This document shows, piece by piece, positions 25,632 through 36,870 of a DNA stretch of 45,849 bases (position 1 is the first letter of the stretch; every line of letters starts with the position of its first letter). The position numbers and the translations under genes are program-made. The stretch covers positions 1-45,849 of the forward strand of contig NZ_CAMYIC010000049.1 of assembly GCF_947258355.1 (NCBI RefSeq), given 5' to 3'. The stretch comes from an uncultured Allomuricauda sp. Its GTDB lineage: Bacteria > Bacteroidota > Bacteroidia > Flavobacteriales > Flavobacteriaceae. The notes beneath the pieces were generated by a model. The model had not been told where the DNA came from. It did not search any database and was given only the letters and a program-made list of their open reading frames with translations.

Positions 25632-26183
25632 CTACTCCTCAGGTTCTTCTTCCAAAACCTCGATGATCTCATATCCATTTTCCACTTCCTTGTAAACCGC
25701 TTGGTTCAGTTCGTGCATGGTCACACCATCAAAGTCGATTTCCTCGGCATCCTCGGGCAGCTCGTTTACCACAGCCCCAACTGGAGGGGCGGCCACTTCA
25801 AAATCACCTTGCTTTTCCATGTAAAATACACCGTCTGCGTATTGATAAGGGACGCCTCGGACAACGATTCGGACGGCGGCTACGGGCAGTGCCCTTAAAC
25901 GGAGTCCCCTGGCGGGAAAGGCACGGACATAAACACCTCGTCGTTTCACAAAATACATTCCGCCCACGGGATAGTAGGTCACATTTCGGAATACCAAAGG
26001 TCTGGTGTTTGCGGGCAGGCGTCTAAGCGTCCTTCGGACAACACGTCGGTTATGGCGACGTACTTTTCTTCTTACGGTTCGCCTTTCTTCTGGGGTTCGC
26101 CTTACTTGGGCCTCTACATAATCCGTTGTTCCCAAAGCAAGGAACACAAATAGCAAAAGAGCCAATCTCATATTTTTCATCAT
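25632..26183 (-). CDS. DUF6515 family exported protein with Arg-pair repeat
   Basis: A 183-residue exported protein. The signal peptide covers about residues 1-25 and ends VEAQ; two further Met codons near the start are possible starts. Residues 28-55 contain seven Arg-Arg pairs, six of them evenly spaced with a four-residue period. A beta-rich domain follows (FRNVTYYPVGGMYFVKRRGVYV, IVVRGVPYQYADGVFYMEKQG, VAAPPVGAVVNELPEDAE), which matches the pattern of DUF6515. The last 20 residues are strongly acidic. Function is unknown. It lies 80 bases behind yidC, with a hairpin between, and may be partly cotranscribed with it. Confidence 0.82.
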   Translation of the reverse strand: MMKNMRLALLLFVFLALGTTDYVEAQVRRTPEERRTVRRKVRRHNRRVVRRTLRRLPANTRPLVFRNVTYYPVGGMYFVKRRGVYVRAFPARGLRLRALPVAAVRIVVRGVPYQYADGVFYMEKQGDFEVAAPPVGAVVNELPEDAEEIDFDGVTMHELNQAVYKEVENGYEIIEVLEEEPEE

Positions 26184-26205
26184 ATTGAATTAATGGTTAA
26201 CCCCA

Positions 26206-26229
26206 CTTTGACATCTTTTGATGCCAAAG
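26206..26229. repeat. Hairpin between yidC and the DUF6515 gene
   Basis: A 10-bp inverted repeat with one mismatch (26206-26215 with 26220-26229) and a TTTT loop on the plus strand. It lies after the yidC stop and before the DUF6515 start on the minus strand. No U-tract follows on either strand, so it is not a classic terminator; a processing or mRNA-stability element or a regulator site is possible. Confidence 0.5.
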
Positions 26230-26263
26230 GTTTAATCGGGTCACCTAAAATCCAACAGAAAAA

Positions 26264-28144
26264 TTATTTTCTCTTTCCTAATTTCTTTTGCTCCTCGGCC
26301 TGTTCCATCATCTCGCGCATCTTACGTTGGAACTTGTTCTCTTTTTTAGGTTTTTTCTTGTTCTCCTGTATCTGGGCATGGATCTTATCCTCATCCAAGA
26401 TATAGTTCTTAATGGCCAACATTATAAATATGGTGATCAAGTTGGAGATAAAGTAGTACAAACTCAACCCACTCGCATAATTGTTGAAGAAGAACAACAT
26501 CATGATCGGGGATAGGTACATAATGAACTTCATATTAGGCATACCCGGTTGTTGTTGCATCTGCATGCTCTGACCTGTTGTCATCTGCATATAGAAGAAG
26601 ATGGCAACCGAAGCCAAAATCGGAAACAACGATACGTGGTCCCCATAAAATGGTATGGTAAAAGGCAACTCAAAAATGGTATCGTAAGAGGAAAGGTCCT
26701 CTGCCCATAAAAATGATTTCTGACGCAGTGCAAAAGATGTTGGGAAGAACATAAACAGTGCATAGAAAATCGGTAACTGCAACAATGCGGGCACACAACC
26801 ACTCATGGGGCTCACCCCTGCCTTGTTATATACCTTCATGGTCTCCTGCTGCTTTTTCATGGCGTTGTCCTTGTACTTTTCGCTAATTTCCGAAATTTCA
26901 GGTTTCAACACCTTCATCTTAGCTTGCGACAAATAGGATTTGTACGTTACCGGCGAAAGAGCCAATCGCACCATAATCGTCATGATAATAATGGCGATAC
27001 CATATGGTAGAAATGAACTTAGGAACGTATAAAATGGGGTGAAAATATAACGGTTGATCCAACCAAAGATTCCCCATCCAAATGGAATGGAATCCACAAG
27101 CCCTAGGTCTTCATAATTATCCAATACCTTAACATCCGTAGGTCCGTAGTACCAATACATGTTTTGAGCTAGTTCACCTCCTTTCAACTCCAAAGGGGCC
27201 CTAGTGGTATACTCTTTTGTAAAAAGCAGTTCTTTGCTTTCTTCCTCGACCAAATTGGTAGAGGTTAGATCGGCGGTCTTAAAATGGTCATCAGTTGCCA
27301 AAATTGAACTAAAAAAGTGCTGTCGGTAGGACAACCACTTTACATCTACTTCGGTTTCCTCATCAAAATCACTGCTCTCCGAAAGCTTGCTGATATTCCC
27401 CTCATCATGGTTATAGGTTAAACGGGTATATCTATTTTCGTATCTAACACTCTTGTCATGTCGTATCCCTTTAAGGTCCCATTCCAAAGTAACCGGCTTG
27501 CTACTGTTGAAAACACCGCTCAACCCTTGGGAGCGAACGGTGAAATCCACCAAATATTCGCTTGGTTTCATTTCGTAGCGGTACTCCAAATACTGATTAT
27601 TGGCCACTTTGGCCTTCATGGAAAGCACTTTGTTGTCCCCACTTTGAGTTAACGAAGGTTCAAAATACAGGTCTGCCGTACTTAAAACTCGGTTATCCGA
27701 GGTAGTGAAGTTCAACGCAAAATTGGCATTGCCATCTTTCACCAAATACACGGGAACAGAATCGTGAGTGACAAAATTCTTCATTTTGGCTTCAACGATT
27801 TGCCCTCCCTTGTTCGCAACCTCAAGTTTTAGCACTTCATTTTCCAGAATGGTGTTACCATCGGTGGTCTGTGTAAACCCGAATGCTCCAACAGTGCTTT
27901 TATATTGTGCAACTGCTGTAGAATCGGTTAAGTCGATAGTTTTTGTCTCCTTAACTGGAGCTGTTTTGGCTTCTTCCTCCGCTTTGGCTTGCTCTGCTTC
28001 AACCTGCTCTTGCTGCGCTTGCTCCGCTTTTTGTGCCTCTAACTCTTCTGGCGTAGGCTGATTTTGGTAAAACATATAAATGAGTATCCCAAAAATCAGT
28101 ACAAATCCAATAATGGATTTAATATCCAGCTTCTTTTCTTCCAT
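26264..28144 (-). CDS. yidC: Membrane protein insertase YidC
   Basis: Inner-membrane insertase that folds and inserts proteins together with or independently of SecYEG. The 626 residues fit the long Gram-negative form. There is an N-terminal helix (about 10-27), an acidic Gln/Glu/Ala-rich linker to about 70, and a large periplasmic beta-domain (to about 350). The five conserved C-terminal helices follow, with FLPYGIAIIIMTIMVRLALSP, the cytoplasmic KMKVLKPEISEISEKYKD coiled hairpin and GCVPALLQLPIFYALF. The protein ends in a lysine-rich tail suited to ribosome contact. It follows pyrG after 66 bases on the same strand. Confidence 0.97.
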   Translation of the reverse strand: MEEKKLDIKSIIGFVLIFGILIYMFYQNQPTPEELEAQKAEQAQQEQVEAEQAKAEEEAKTAPVKETKTIDLTDSTAVAQYKSTVGAFGFTQTTDGNTILENEVLKLEVANKGGQIVEAKMKNFVTHDSVPVYLVKDGNANFALNFTTSDNRVLSTADLYFEPSLTQSGDNKVLSMKAKVANNQYLEYRYEMKPSEYLVDFTVRSQGLSGVFNSSKPVTLEWDLKGIRHDKSVRYENRYTRLTYNHDEGNISKLSESSDFDEETEVDVKWLSYRQHFFSSILATDDHFKTADLTSTNLVEEESKELLFTKEYTTRAPLELKGGELAQNMYWYYGPTDVKVLDNYEDLGLVDSIPFGWGIFGWINRYIFTPFYTFLSSFLPYGIAIIIMTIMVRLALSPVTYKSYLSQAKMKVLKPEISEISEKYKDNAMKKQQETMKVYNKAGVSPMSGCVPALLQLPIFYALFMFFPTSFALRQKSFLWAEDLSSYDTIFELPFTIPFYGDHVSLFPILASVAIFFYMQMTTGQSMQMQQQPGMPNMKFIMYLSPIMMLFFFNNYASGLSLYYFISNLITIFIMLAIKNYILDEDKIHAQIQENKKKPKKENKFQRKMREMMEQAEEQKKLGKRK

Positions 28145-28210
28145 GAATATTATTTAGTAGAAATATTTTATTGGTATTTCAGGTGGCAAATATATGCCCA
28201 AAACCCCATT

Positions 28211-30137
<1,927 letters not shown>

Positions 30138-30154
30138 ATGTAGGTCTAAAATAC

Positions 30155-30162
30155 TATCTTTC
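30155..30162 (+). promoter_or_regulatory. Putative -7 box of the TIM-barrel pair
   Basis: TATCTTTC is one mismatch from TAnnTTTG, 18 bases before the ATG at 30181. No good -33 element is seen upstream, where the DUF3820 gene starts in the opposite direction. Confidence 0.3.
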
Positions 30163-30180
30163 CATTAACAAATCCTCAAG

Positions 30181-31044
30181 ATGAAACGTAGAAATTTTAT
30201 AGCCACTGCTGCCGTTGGGTCTGCAGGTTTGGCTTCCACTTCTGCTTTGGCCTCAAGTCAAGGGAGAACCAAAGAGTTTAAACTAAAGCACAATATCAAC
30301 CATAGTGTTTGTGAGTGGTGTTTTAATGATATCCCCCTGGAAGATTTTTTAAAGACCCTCAACGAATTAGGGGTTAAGGCAATTGATTTGGTAGGGCCAA
30401 AGGATTGGCCGACTTTAAAGAAATACGATATTCATTGCTCCATGTGCAATGGTGCCGAGATTAGCCTTACCGAAGGATGGAACAATCCAAAGTATCATGA
30501 GCAACTCATTAAAAACTATACCGAAATGATTCCCAAGGTTGCCGAAGCAGGATATACCAACCTGATTTGTTTTAGCGGCAACAGGGATGGAATGAACGAT
30601 TATGTGGGGCTTCAAAATTGTGTGGACGGTCTTTCACAGATTATACCTCTGGCCGAAGAACATGGCGTTGTAATTCAAATGGAATTGTTCAACCAGGTGA
30701 ACCATCCGGATTATATGTGCGACAATTCTCTTTGGGGCGTAGAGCTTTGCAAACACTTGGGAAGCGATAATTTTAAGTTGCTGTTTGACATTTACCATAT
30801 GCAAATCCAGGAAGGGGATATCATCCGAAGCATACAGAATTATCACCCTTATTTTGGACACTACCATACGGCAGGCGTACCAGGAAGAAATGAAATTGAT
30901 GAAACCCAGGAATTGTACTATCCAGCCATAATAAAGGCTATCCACGCTACCGGATTCAAAGGATATGTGGCACAGGAGTTTATTGCCACTTGGGACGATA
31001 AAATCGAAGCTTTAAAAGATGGGTTCATGAGATGTGATATTTAA
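30181..31044 (+). CDS. Tat-exported hydroxypyruvate isomerase-like TIM-barrel protein
   Basis: A 287-residue sugar isomerase/epimerase-like protein. It has a twin-arginine signal (KRRNFIATAAVGSAGLAST, residues 2-20), so it would be exported folded, presumably with its metal. The core matches hydroxypyruvate isomerases: HSVCEWCFNDIPLEDFL near the start, the metal-ligand Glu in VIQMELFN, the Asp/His in LLFDIYHMQIQEGD, GHYHTAGVPGRNEID, and YVAQEF near the end. Export is unusual for a metabolic isomerase. The substrate is unknown; a 3-keto-glycoside or sugar derivative is as plausible as hydroxypyruvate. It is followed 36 bases later by a second exported TIM-barrel gene. Confidence 0.88.
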   Translation: MKRRNFIATAAVGSAGLASTSALASSQGRTKEFKLKHNINHSVCEWCFNDIPLEDFLKTLNELGVKAIDLVGPKDWPTLKKYDIHCSMCNGAEISLTEGWNNPKYHEQLIKNYTEMIPKVAEAGYTNLICFSGNRDGMNDYVGLQNCVDGLSQIIPLAEEHGVVIQMELFNQVNHPDYMCDNSLWGVELCKHLGSDNFKLLFDIYHMQIQEGDIIRSIQNYHPYFGHYHTAGVPGRNEIDETQELYYPAIIKAIHATGFKGYVAQEFIATWDDKIEALKDGFMRCDI

Positions 31045-31080
31045 TACATACACCCAACAACATAACCAAACTAAACAAAC

Positions 31081-32037
31081 ATGAAACGAAGAGAATTTAT
31101 CCAAAACACGGCTTTGGCCTCCAGCGCAACCATGCTATTGGGCCTCGGAGCATGTTCTCCCACAAAAAAAGGCCTGAACAGTATCGGGATTCAGTTGTTC
31201 TCACTTCCAAAAATGTTGGAAAATGATTTGCCCAGTACTTTAAACATGTTGTCCCAAATGGGATATAAAGAGATTGAAATTTACGGTCCCTACCCATTTA
31301 GTTCCGTTGCTGCACACGAGCGCTGGAAGGCCGTAACACCAAGTTTGGGTTTTAGTGGTAGTGGTTTTTATGGACATTCGGCAAAAGAATTTCAAGGATT
31401 GTTACAAGACAATGGCTTAAAAGCTACTTCGGGGCACATTGATTTGGTCACACTGCAGACAAAAATGCTGGAAGTTGGTGAAGCAGTTCGAACACTGGGG
31501 TTGGATTGTATGGGTATTTCTGCCATACCAGGGGAACTACGAACTTCCCTTGATGACTATAAACGTATGGCTGATACTTTTAATGCCATTGGAGAAAATG
31601 CCAAAAATGAAGGGTTCAGGTTTATTTATCACAACCATGGTTACGGGTTGCACGAAATGGATGGGCAGATTCCTTTAAACATTATTTTGGACAACACAGA
31701 CCCTGAACTTGTATTTTTTGAGATGGATATTTATTGGACCACGGCCGGAGGTGCAGACCCGGTTGAATACCTTCAAAAATATAAGGACCGATATATTGCG
31801 ATGCACTTAAAGGACATGCAGGAAATTACAACCTTTAAAGGAGACGGTGGAACAGCGGACCAGTGGATAGAACTTTTTCCATTGATGACCTCTGTCGGAA
31901 AAGGAGCCATGGATATTCCTGCCATTGTTGATGCAGCCCAAAAATCTGGTGTAAAACACTTTTTTGTGGAGCAAGATGTGGTAGAAAACCCAAGGGTTGC
32001 CCTTAAGGAGAGCATTGATTATTTGAAAACGGTTTAG
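31081..32037 (+). CDS. Tat-exported sugar isomerase/epimerase-like TIM-barrel protein
   Basis: A 318-residue xylose isomerase-like TIM-barrel protein with a Tat signal (KRREFIQNTALASSATMLLG) ending in a lipobox-like GLGACS, so it may be a Tat-dependent lipoprotein. Core blocks are SIGIQLFSLP near the mature start, YKEIEIYGPYPF, FIYHNHGYGLHEMDG, FFEMDIYWTTAGGADP, YIAMHLKD and FFVEQD at the end; these hold the usual Glu, His and Asp metal ligands. The substrate is unknown. It is clearly distinct from the preceding gene in sequence but similar in fold, export route and probably transcript, so the two may act on related carbohydrates. It is convergent with the DUF922 gene over 8 bases. Confidence 0.88.
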   Translation: MKRREFIQNTALASSATMLLGLGACSPTKKGLNSIGIQLFSLPKMLENDLPSTLNMLSQMGYKEIEIYGPYPFSSVAAHERWKAVTPSLGFSGSGFYGHSAKEFQGLLQDNGLKATSGHIDLVTLQTKMLEVGEAVRTLGLDCMGISAIPGELRTSLDDYKRMADTFNAIGENAKNEGFRFIYHNHGYGLHEMDGQIPLNIILDNTDPELVFFEMDIYWTTAGGADPVEYLQKYKDRYIAMHLKDMQEITTFKGDGGTADQWIELFPLMTSVGKGAMDIPAIVDAAQKSGVKHFFVEQDVVENPRVALKESIDYLKTV

Positions 32038-32045
32038 GGGAAGGG

Positions 32046-32585
32046 TTATTTACTTTCCTCGTTTTTTAGTTCTTCGGCAATTTTACGGTTCCATTCCTGC
32101 TGTTTTTCCCTATTTCGGGAAAAATTGGTTTCCCAATCGTATTGCTCCTGATATTGTTGTAATTCATTTAAAATATCCCGATAGATCTTACGGACCTCTG
32201 CCTTAACATCATCGGAAAAAGAAGTACGCCTCAATTTTTCGCGCATTTTTCTGGCAAAAAGTTCTGTGATATCAAAATGAAGCTGCTCATGTGCCAAGGT
32301 ATTTTCATCACATAATTGTGGTTTGTACCAAGATTCATTGGGATAAAAATAAGCACCGACCTCAAAATCCAGTTTTACCTCATGGTGCAGAAGGTTTGCG
32401 GAATAGGAATAACTAATACCACTGGCAGTAGTTGCCGCCGATTTATCAGCGGGAGGCACTTTGCCCTTATAATCCGCCCAGGTGAGCCGCATATTTTTGT
32501 CCCATGGAACTCCCTCCTCGATTTCTTGCGAAAAGCCTATAAAACCGAGAAACAGAATACCTATTATGCCAATTATTTTACCCAA
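32046..32585 (-). CDS. DUF922 family exported protein, predicted protease
   Basis: A 179-residue secreted protein with a signal peptide (residues 1-20, ending GFSQ). The motif TLAHEQLHFDITELFARKMR contains an HExxHxD-like metal site, characteristic of DUF922, which is predicted to be a Zn-dependent protease; activity has not been demonstrated as far as I know. The C-terminal third is a charged helix rich in Glu, Gln and Arg, likely a coiled coil. Its start overlaps the OsmC gene by 13 bases, placing it last in the guaA operon. Confidence 0.82.
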   Translation of the reverse strand: MGKIIGIIGILFLGFIGFSQEIEEGVPWDKNMRLTWADYKGKVPPADKSAATTASGISYSYSANLLHHEVKLDFEVGAYFYPNESWYKPQLCDENTLAHEQLHFDITELFARKMREKLRRTSFSDDVKAEVRKIYRDILNELQQYQEQYDWETNFSRNREKQQEWNRKIAEELKNEESK

Positions 32586-32977
32586 TTAAATTCTATTTCT
32601 CTTTCAATATCGGGATGTAAACTGTAGTGCACAGGACAGGTCCTAGCGGTATGCACCAAAATCTTACGGTGCTTTTCGGAAACCGATGAAGGCAACTCCA
32701 ATTTCACCTCAATCTTGGAAATTCTTCTTGGATTTGCAGCCATATGCTTGGTTACTTCGGCAGTGGAACCCGTTAAATCAACTTCCAGGTCACGCGCCTT
32801 TATACCCATCATGGTCATCATGCAATTGGCCAGTCCGGTAGCCACGGTATCGGTTGGTGAAAAAGCTTCACCTTTACCATTATTATCGATTGGGGCATCG
32901 GTAATATACTCATTCCCAGAGCGCACATGAATGCAAGTGGTTCTAAGGTTTCCGTTATAGGTTACTTTTGCTGTCAT
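32573..32977 (-). CDS. OsmC family peroxide-reducing protein
   Basis: A 134-residue cytoplasmic OsmC/Ohr-like protein. The two conserved redox cysteines are Cys52 (in ATGLANCMMTMM) and Cys114 (in ARTCPVHYSL). Such proteins detoxify organic hydroperoxides with dithiol reductants. The SPTDTVATGLANC segment is closer to the YhfA/OsmC branches than to Ohr. It overlaps the LysM gene by 23 bases upstream and the DUF922 gene by 13 bases downstream, so translation is coupled on both sides. Confidence 0.92.
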   Translation of the reverse strand: MTAKVTYNGNLRTTCIHVRSGNEYITDAPIDNNGKGEAFSPTDTVATGLANCMMTMMGIKARDLEVDLTGSTAEVTKHMAANPRRISKIEVKLELPSSVSEKHRKILVHTARTCPVHYSLHPDIEREIEFNWVK

Positions 32978-35135
32978 CTTTTGGCTCTACTTCTTTAATT
33001 TCAAGGTTATCATACTCCATGATAAAACACGCTCTATTGAAGTAACCAGAGGTCCAATCATTGAAATAATCAAATCCATTTCCAGTATATTCGGTTAGAC
33101 CTATATACTTTGAGGTTTCGAAAAGATTGTTCTTGTAAGCTAGCTTTAGCAATACATCCATAGTTACATCAAATCCTCTTACAGCATATCTATCGGGCAA
33201 AACACCCTTATATTTTTGAGTGTAAGCCCTGGTGAAAGCATCGTTCCCCGATTCTCTATAAAATGACGGATAGGTAAACTTAAGATTGGACAAATGGGTC
33301 TTGGAAACCGCATCATCTTCAAAAGCGGCATTAAAACTTGTGGTAAACATGCGCACATTGATTTCCGCAGTTTCTTCATTGCTTATTACCGCTGTGTTTG
33401 CGGAGTTGAGTATGGACGTAACGCTTGCCACCATATTGGGTTGGTCCGTTTCCAAAAACACCCAGTTCTCTTTTTCTTCAGAAAGTTGAATCAAAAATTC
33501 GTCCAAGTGCAATGATTTGTTATCGATCACCTTTGCGATTTGTGCTGCCGGGAATTTGCTCAAAATAGAATCGTGTGCAACTTGATGCGTGGAATCTGCA
33601 ATGATGATTATGTTTTCATCATTATGTATTTTTTCCATGTGGGACAACATCTTATCCCGCAGTACAACATCTCTTGGAACAGAAAAGAATACGTTGCTAT
33701 GGCTTAATTTACTATCCGAAGAAATCGGAGCGATAACAGGTATATCTTTTGCAGAAGCCTGAACAGCAACTTCATCTAAGGGTCCAGCTGCCAGAGGGCC
33801 AATAATGGCGCTAACGCCATTTAGGTTTTCCCTGAAGAGGATTTCTTTGACTTTAGCTTGGTCCAATTGGGTATCATAGGTTTTTACATCTACTGAAACC
33901 CCTAGTTTTTTTATGGAGTCCAAAGCTACCATGGCACCTGTGTAAAAACCGAGGCTCAGTGCCAAATCCCTTCTGTTTTTGATAAGTTCTTCTGCTTTTT
34001 CCGTATCGGCAACATTCACCTTGTCCAATCTAAAGGGCAACATAAACACCAACTTTGGTCTATTCTCCACATTAATGCTGTCCACCAAGTTGATTTTATC
34101 CAATACCAAGGCATTCTTCACCTCCAGTTCTTCCGCCTTTTCTTTGGGCAACTTTAACACCATTCCAGCTTTAAGGCCGTTTTCCAATGCAGGGTTTAAA
34201 CTGAACAACTCGTCCCTTGTAATTTTAAGGTTTTGGGTAATCCTAAAAATATTTTGTTTGGGCTTTACCTCGTAAAAAATATAGTTGTCCGTATTTACCT
34301 CCCCTTCATCATTTTTCTTTTTTGGAAGTCTTACGATCATACCTTCTTTAAGACCTCCTTCCTTTACAATCTCCGGGTTCAATCGAACAATGGAATCCGT
34401 TGGGATACCATACTCCTTTCCTAAACTGTAAAGGGTCATTTTTGATGGTACTGTGTAGGAAGTAAAGATTTCTGTTTTCTGCTCTTTTAGACTGTCTCCT
34501 TTTGGTCTTGGCAATTTCAATTCCTCACCTATCGCCAAGTAATTGGTATTCTTGTCCAGTTCTGGGTTCAATACCAAAAGACTGTCCACACTTATGCCAT
34601 ACTTATGCGCTATGCTCCAACGGGTTTCTTTGGGCTGTACCGTGTAAACCTCAAAATCCAGTTCCTTTTCCTCTTCTGGGTCAATTTCTGGGAACACGGG
34701 AATTTGAAGCACCATTCCCCTATCCAAAGTTTCTGAATACAACCGTGTATTATACCTTTTAAGTTGATCTTCGGTAATATTGTATTTCTGGGTCAGGCCA
34801 AAGAGCGTTTCCTTTCTTCGAACCCTATGACGGGTAAATCGAATTGGTTTTACCTCTTCTTCCTCCTTCTCCTCTTTTTTGGTCTCTTCTTTTTCTTTAA
34901 TCGGTTTCCCATTCAAAGGGATTATAAGGATAGTGTTTTCCTTTACATCCGAGGCACTTTTGATTTCTTTGTTGGCCTGTAGAATACTGTAAGGTGTGAC
35001 CCTGTATTTTTGAGAAATACTCTTCAGGGTTTCTCCTTCCTTTACCGCATGCGTTGCGTAGTTTTGTGCAGAAACCGGTACCATGGCCAATAAAAAGACC
35101 AAGGTAAAAACCAGTTGTAAAATATGTTTTTTCAT
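32955..35135 (-). CDS. Five-LysM protein with a periplasmic-binding (LpoA-like) domain
   Basis: A 726-residue exported protein starting at the ATG at 35135, whose ATGA overlaps the guaA stop; an ATG two codons upstream is also possible. The signal peptide ends VSAQ. Five LysM repeats, which bind peptidoglycan, lie at about residues 26-73, 101-146, 162-209, 225-271 and 286-330; a Lys/Glu-rich linker separates repeats 1 and 2. Residues from about 360 form a type I periplasmic-binding fold ([63 protein letters not shown]). The same fold is used by LpoA, the activator of penicillin-binding protein 1A, and by amino acid receptors. A cell-wall synthesis regulator is my inference. It is cotranscribed with guaA, OsmC and DUF922. 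Confidence 0.9.
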   Translation of the reverse strand: MKKHILQLVFTLVFLLAMVPVSAQNYATHAVKEGETLKSISQKYRVTPYSILQANKEIKSASDVKENTILIIPLNGKPIKEKEETKKEEKEEEEVKPIRFTRHRVRRKETLFGLTQKYNITEDQLKRYNTRLYSETLDRGMVLQIPVFPEIDPEEEKELDFEVYTVQPKETRWSIAHKYGISVDSLLVLNPELDKNTNYLAIGEELKLPRPKGDSLKEQKTEIFTSYTVPSKMTLYSLGKEYGIPTDSIVRLNPEIVKEGGLKEGMIVRLPKKKNDEGEVNTDNYIFYEVKPKQNIFRITQNLKITRDELFSLNPALENGLKAGMVLKLPKEKAEELEVKNALVLDKINLVDSINVENRPKLVFMLPFRLDKVNVADTEKAEELIKNRRDLALSLGFYTGAMVALDSIKKLGVSVDVKTYDTQLDQAKVKEILFRENLNGVSAIIGPLAAGPLDEVAVQASAKDIPVIAPISSDSKLSHSNVFFSVPRDVVLRDKMLSHMEKIHNDENIIIIADSTHQVAHDSILSKFPAAQIAKVIDNKSLHLDEFLIQLSEEKENWVFLETDQPNMVASVTSILNSANTAVISNEETAEINVRMFTTSFNAAFEDDAVSKTHLSNLKFTYPSFYRESGNDAFTRAYTQKYKGVLPDRYAVRGFDVTMDVLLKLAYKNNLFETSKYIGLTEYTGNGFDYFNDWTSGYFNRACFIMEYDNLEIKEVEPKDDSKSNL

Positions 35136-36664
35136 TCCCATTCTATAGTTGCCGGTGGTTTTGAGCTAATGTCGTACACCACTCTATTAACGCCTTTAAC
35201 CTTGTTTATTATATCATTAGAGGTCTTTTGTAGGAATTCGTAGGGTAAATTTACCCAATCGGCCGTCATACCATCGGTACTTTCCACCGCTCTGAGCGCC
35301 ACACATTTTTCATATGTACGCTCATCTCCCATAACCCCTACACTATCTACGGGCAAAAGCATGGCTCCGGCCTGCCAAACCTTATCATAAAGTCCCCATT
35401 TTTTCAATCCATCGATAAAAATGGCATCCACTTCCTGCAAAATAGCCACTTTTTCCGGGGTAATATCACCCAAGATACGGATTCCAAGTCCAGGTCCTGG
35501 AAATGGGTGCCTTCCCAAGATTTCCGCTGGCATGTCCATGCTGGCGCCTACTCTTCTCACCTCATCCTTGAACAACATTTTCAAGGGCTCTACTACTTTC
35601 AATTTCATATAATCGGGCAAGCCTCCTACATTATGGTGACTTTTTATAACTGCAGATGGCCCTCCACTAGCCGAAACCGACTCGATTCTATCCGGGTAAA
35701 TGGTTCCCTGTGCCAACCATTTGGCATTTTCCACTTTATGGGATTCATCATCAAAAACCTCAATAAAAACCCTTCCGATTATCTTTCTTTTCTTTTCCGG
35801 ATCCGATTCACCTTTCAAAGCATCCAAAAAACGTGCCGAAGCATCAACACCCTTTACGTTAAGTCCCATATGTTTATATTGGTCCAAAACACTCTCGAAC
35901 TCATTTTTACGCAAAAGTCCGTTGTTTACGAAGATACAGTACAGGTGGTCTCCAATTGCTTTGTGCAATAACATGGCCGCTACACTGGAATCCACTCCAC
36001 CGGACAGTCCCAAAATCACTTTGTCGTCCTTAATCTCTTCCTTTAATTCTTCAACAGTGGTTTCCACAAAAGCATCGGGTGTCCAATCCTGTTTTAATCC
36101 AGCTATGTTTACCAAAAAATTTTCCAACAGTTTTTTGCCATCGGTGGTGTGGTAGACTTCTGGGTGAAATTGAATCCCGTAGGTGGTTTCACCATCGATT
36201 TTGTAGGCAGCATTTTCCACATCGTGCGTGCTTGCCAGACAAACAGCTCCTTTCGGGAGTTCCTTAATGGTATCACTATGGCTCATCCAAACCTGGCTTC
36301 CTTCCCCTATTCCACTTAGGAAATCCTCATCTTGTTTAACATAGGACAAATTGGCCCTGCCATATTCACGGGTTGCAGATGGTGCCACGTTGCCTCCATG
36401 AAAATGTGATAGATATTGCGCACCGTAGCAAATCCCCAACAAAGGCTTTTGGCCCTTTATTTCCGATAAATCGGGATGAGGCGCCTTATCAGATCTTACA
36501 GAAGATGGTGAGCCTGAAAGAATGACCGCCTTATAATCCGATAAATCCTCTGGCAATTTGTTGTATGGCTTAATTTCTGAGTAAATGTTGAGTTCCCTAA
36601 CGCGTCTTGCGATCAGTTGTGTGTACTGGGAACCAAAGTCTAGGATGAGTACGTTGTTATGCAT
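35132..36664 (-). CDS. guaA: GMP synthase (glutamine-hydrolysing)
   Basis: Cytoplasmic enzyme converting XMP to GMP with ATP and glutamine. The glutaminase domain starts [22 protein letters not shown], has the nucleophile in [10 protein letters not shown] and the His-Glu dyad in QFHPEVYHT. The PP-loop ATP site is [15 protein letters not shown], and the dimerisation domain ends with [16 protein letters not shown], the standard C-terminus. The ATG at 36664 is chosen over a TTG five codons upstream; the length is 510 residues. Its stop overlaps the LysM start by four bases (ATGA), so it leads an operon of four genes with overlapping ends. Confidence 0.97.
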   Translation of the reverse strand: MHNNVLILDFGSQYTQLIARRVRELNIYSEIKPYNKLPEDLSDYKAVILSGSPSSVRSDKAPHPDLSEIKGQKPLLGICYGAQYLSHFHGGNVAPSATREYGRANLSYVKQDEDFLSGIGEGSQVWMSHSDTIKELPKGAVCLASTHDVENAAYKIDGETTYGIQFHPEVYHTTDGKKLLENFLVNIAGLKQDWTPDAFVETTVEELKEEIKDDKVILGLSGGVDSSVAAMLLHKAIGDHLYCIFVNNGLLRKNEFESVLDQYKHMGLNVKGVDASARFLDALKGESDPEKKRKIIGRVFIEVFDDESHKVENAKWLAQGTIYPDRIESVSASGGPSAVIKSHHNVGGLPDYMKLKVVEPLKMLFKDEVRRVGASMDMPAEILGRHPFPGPGLGIRILGDITPEKVAILQEVDAIFIDGLKKWGLYDKVWQAGAMLLPVDSVGVMGDERTYEKCVALRAVESTDGMTADWVNLPYEFLQKTSNDIINKVKGVNRVVYDISSKPPATIEWE

Positions 36665-36870
36665 GGGCAAAAATAGCAATTTGCTTTAGTTGCAAAAGTA
36701 TCTTTTAAAGGTTATTTATGACAAGTTTTTCCAAGAAGTAATTCCAACGGGTTATTAACAAGTCCATCCATCCCGATTGATCTTACATTTTACTTTGAAA
36801 AATCAAACCCTTATATAGTTTTTTTCTTAACTATTTTCCTTTTTTCTTTGCCCTCTAAACAACTTCAACC

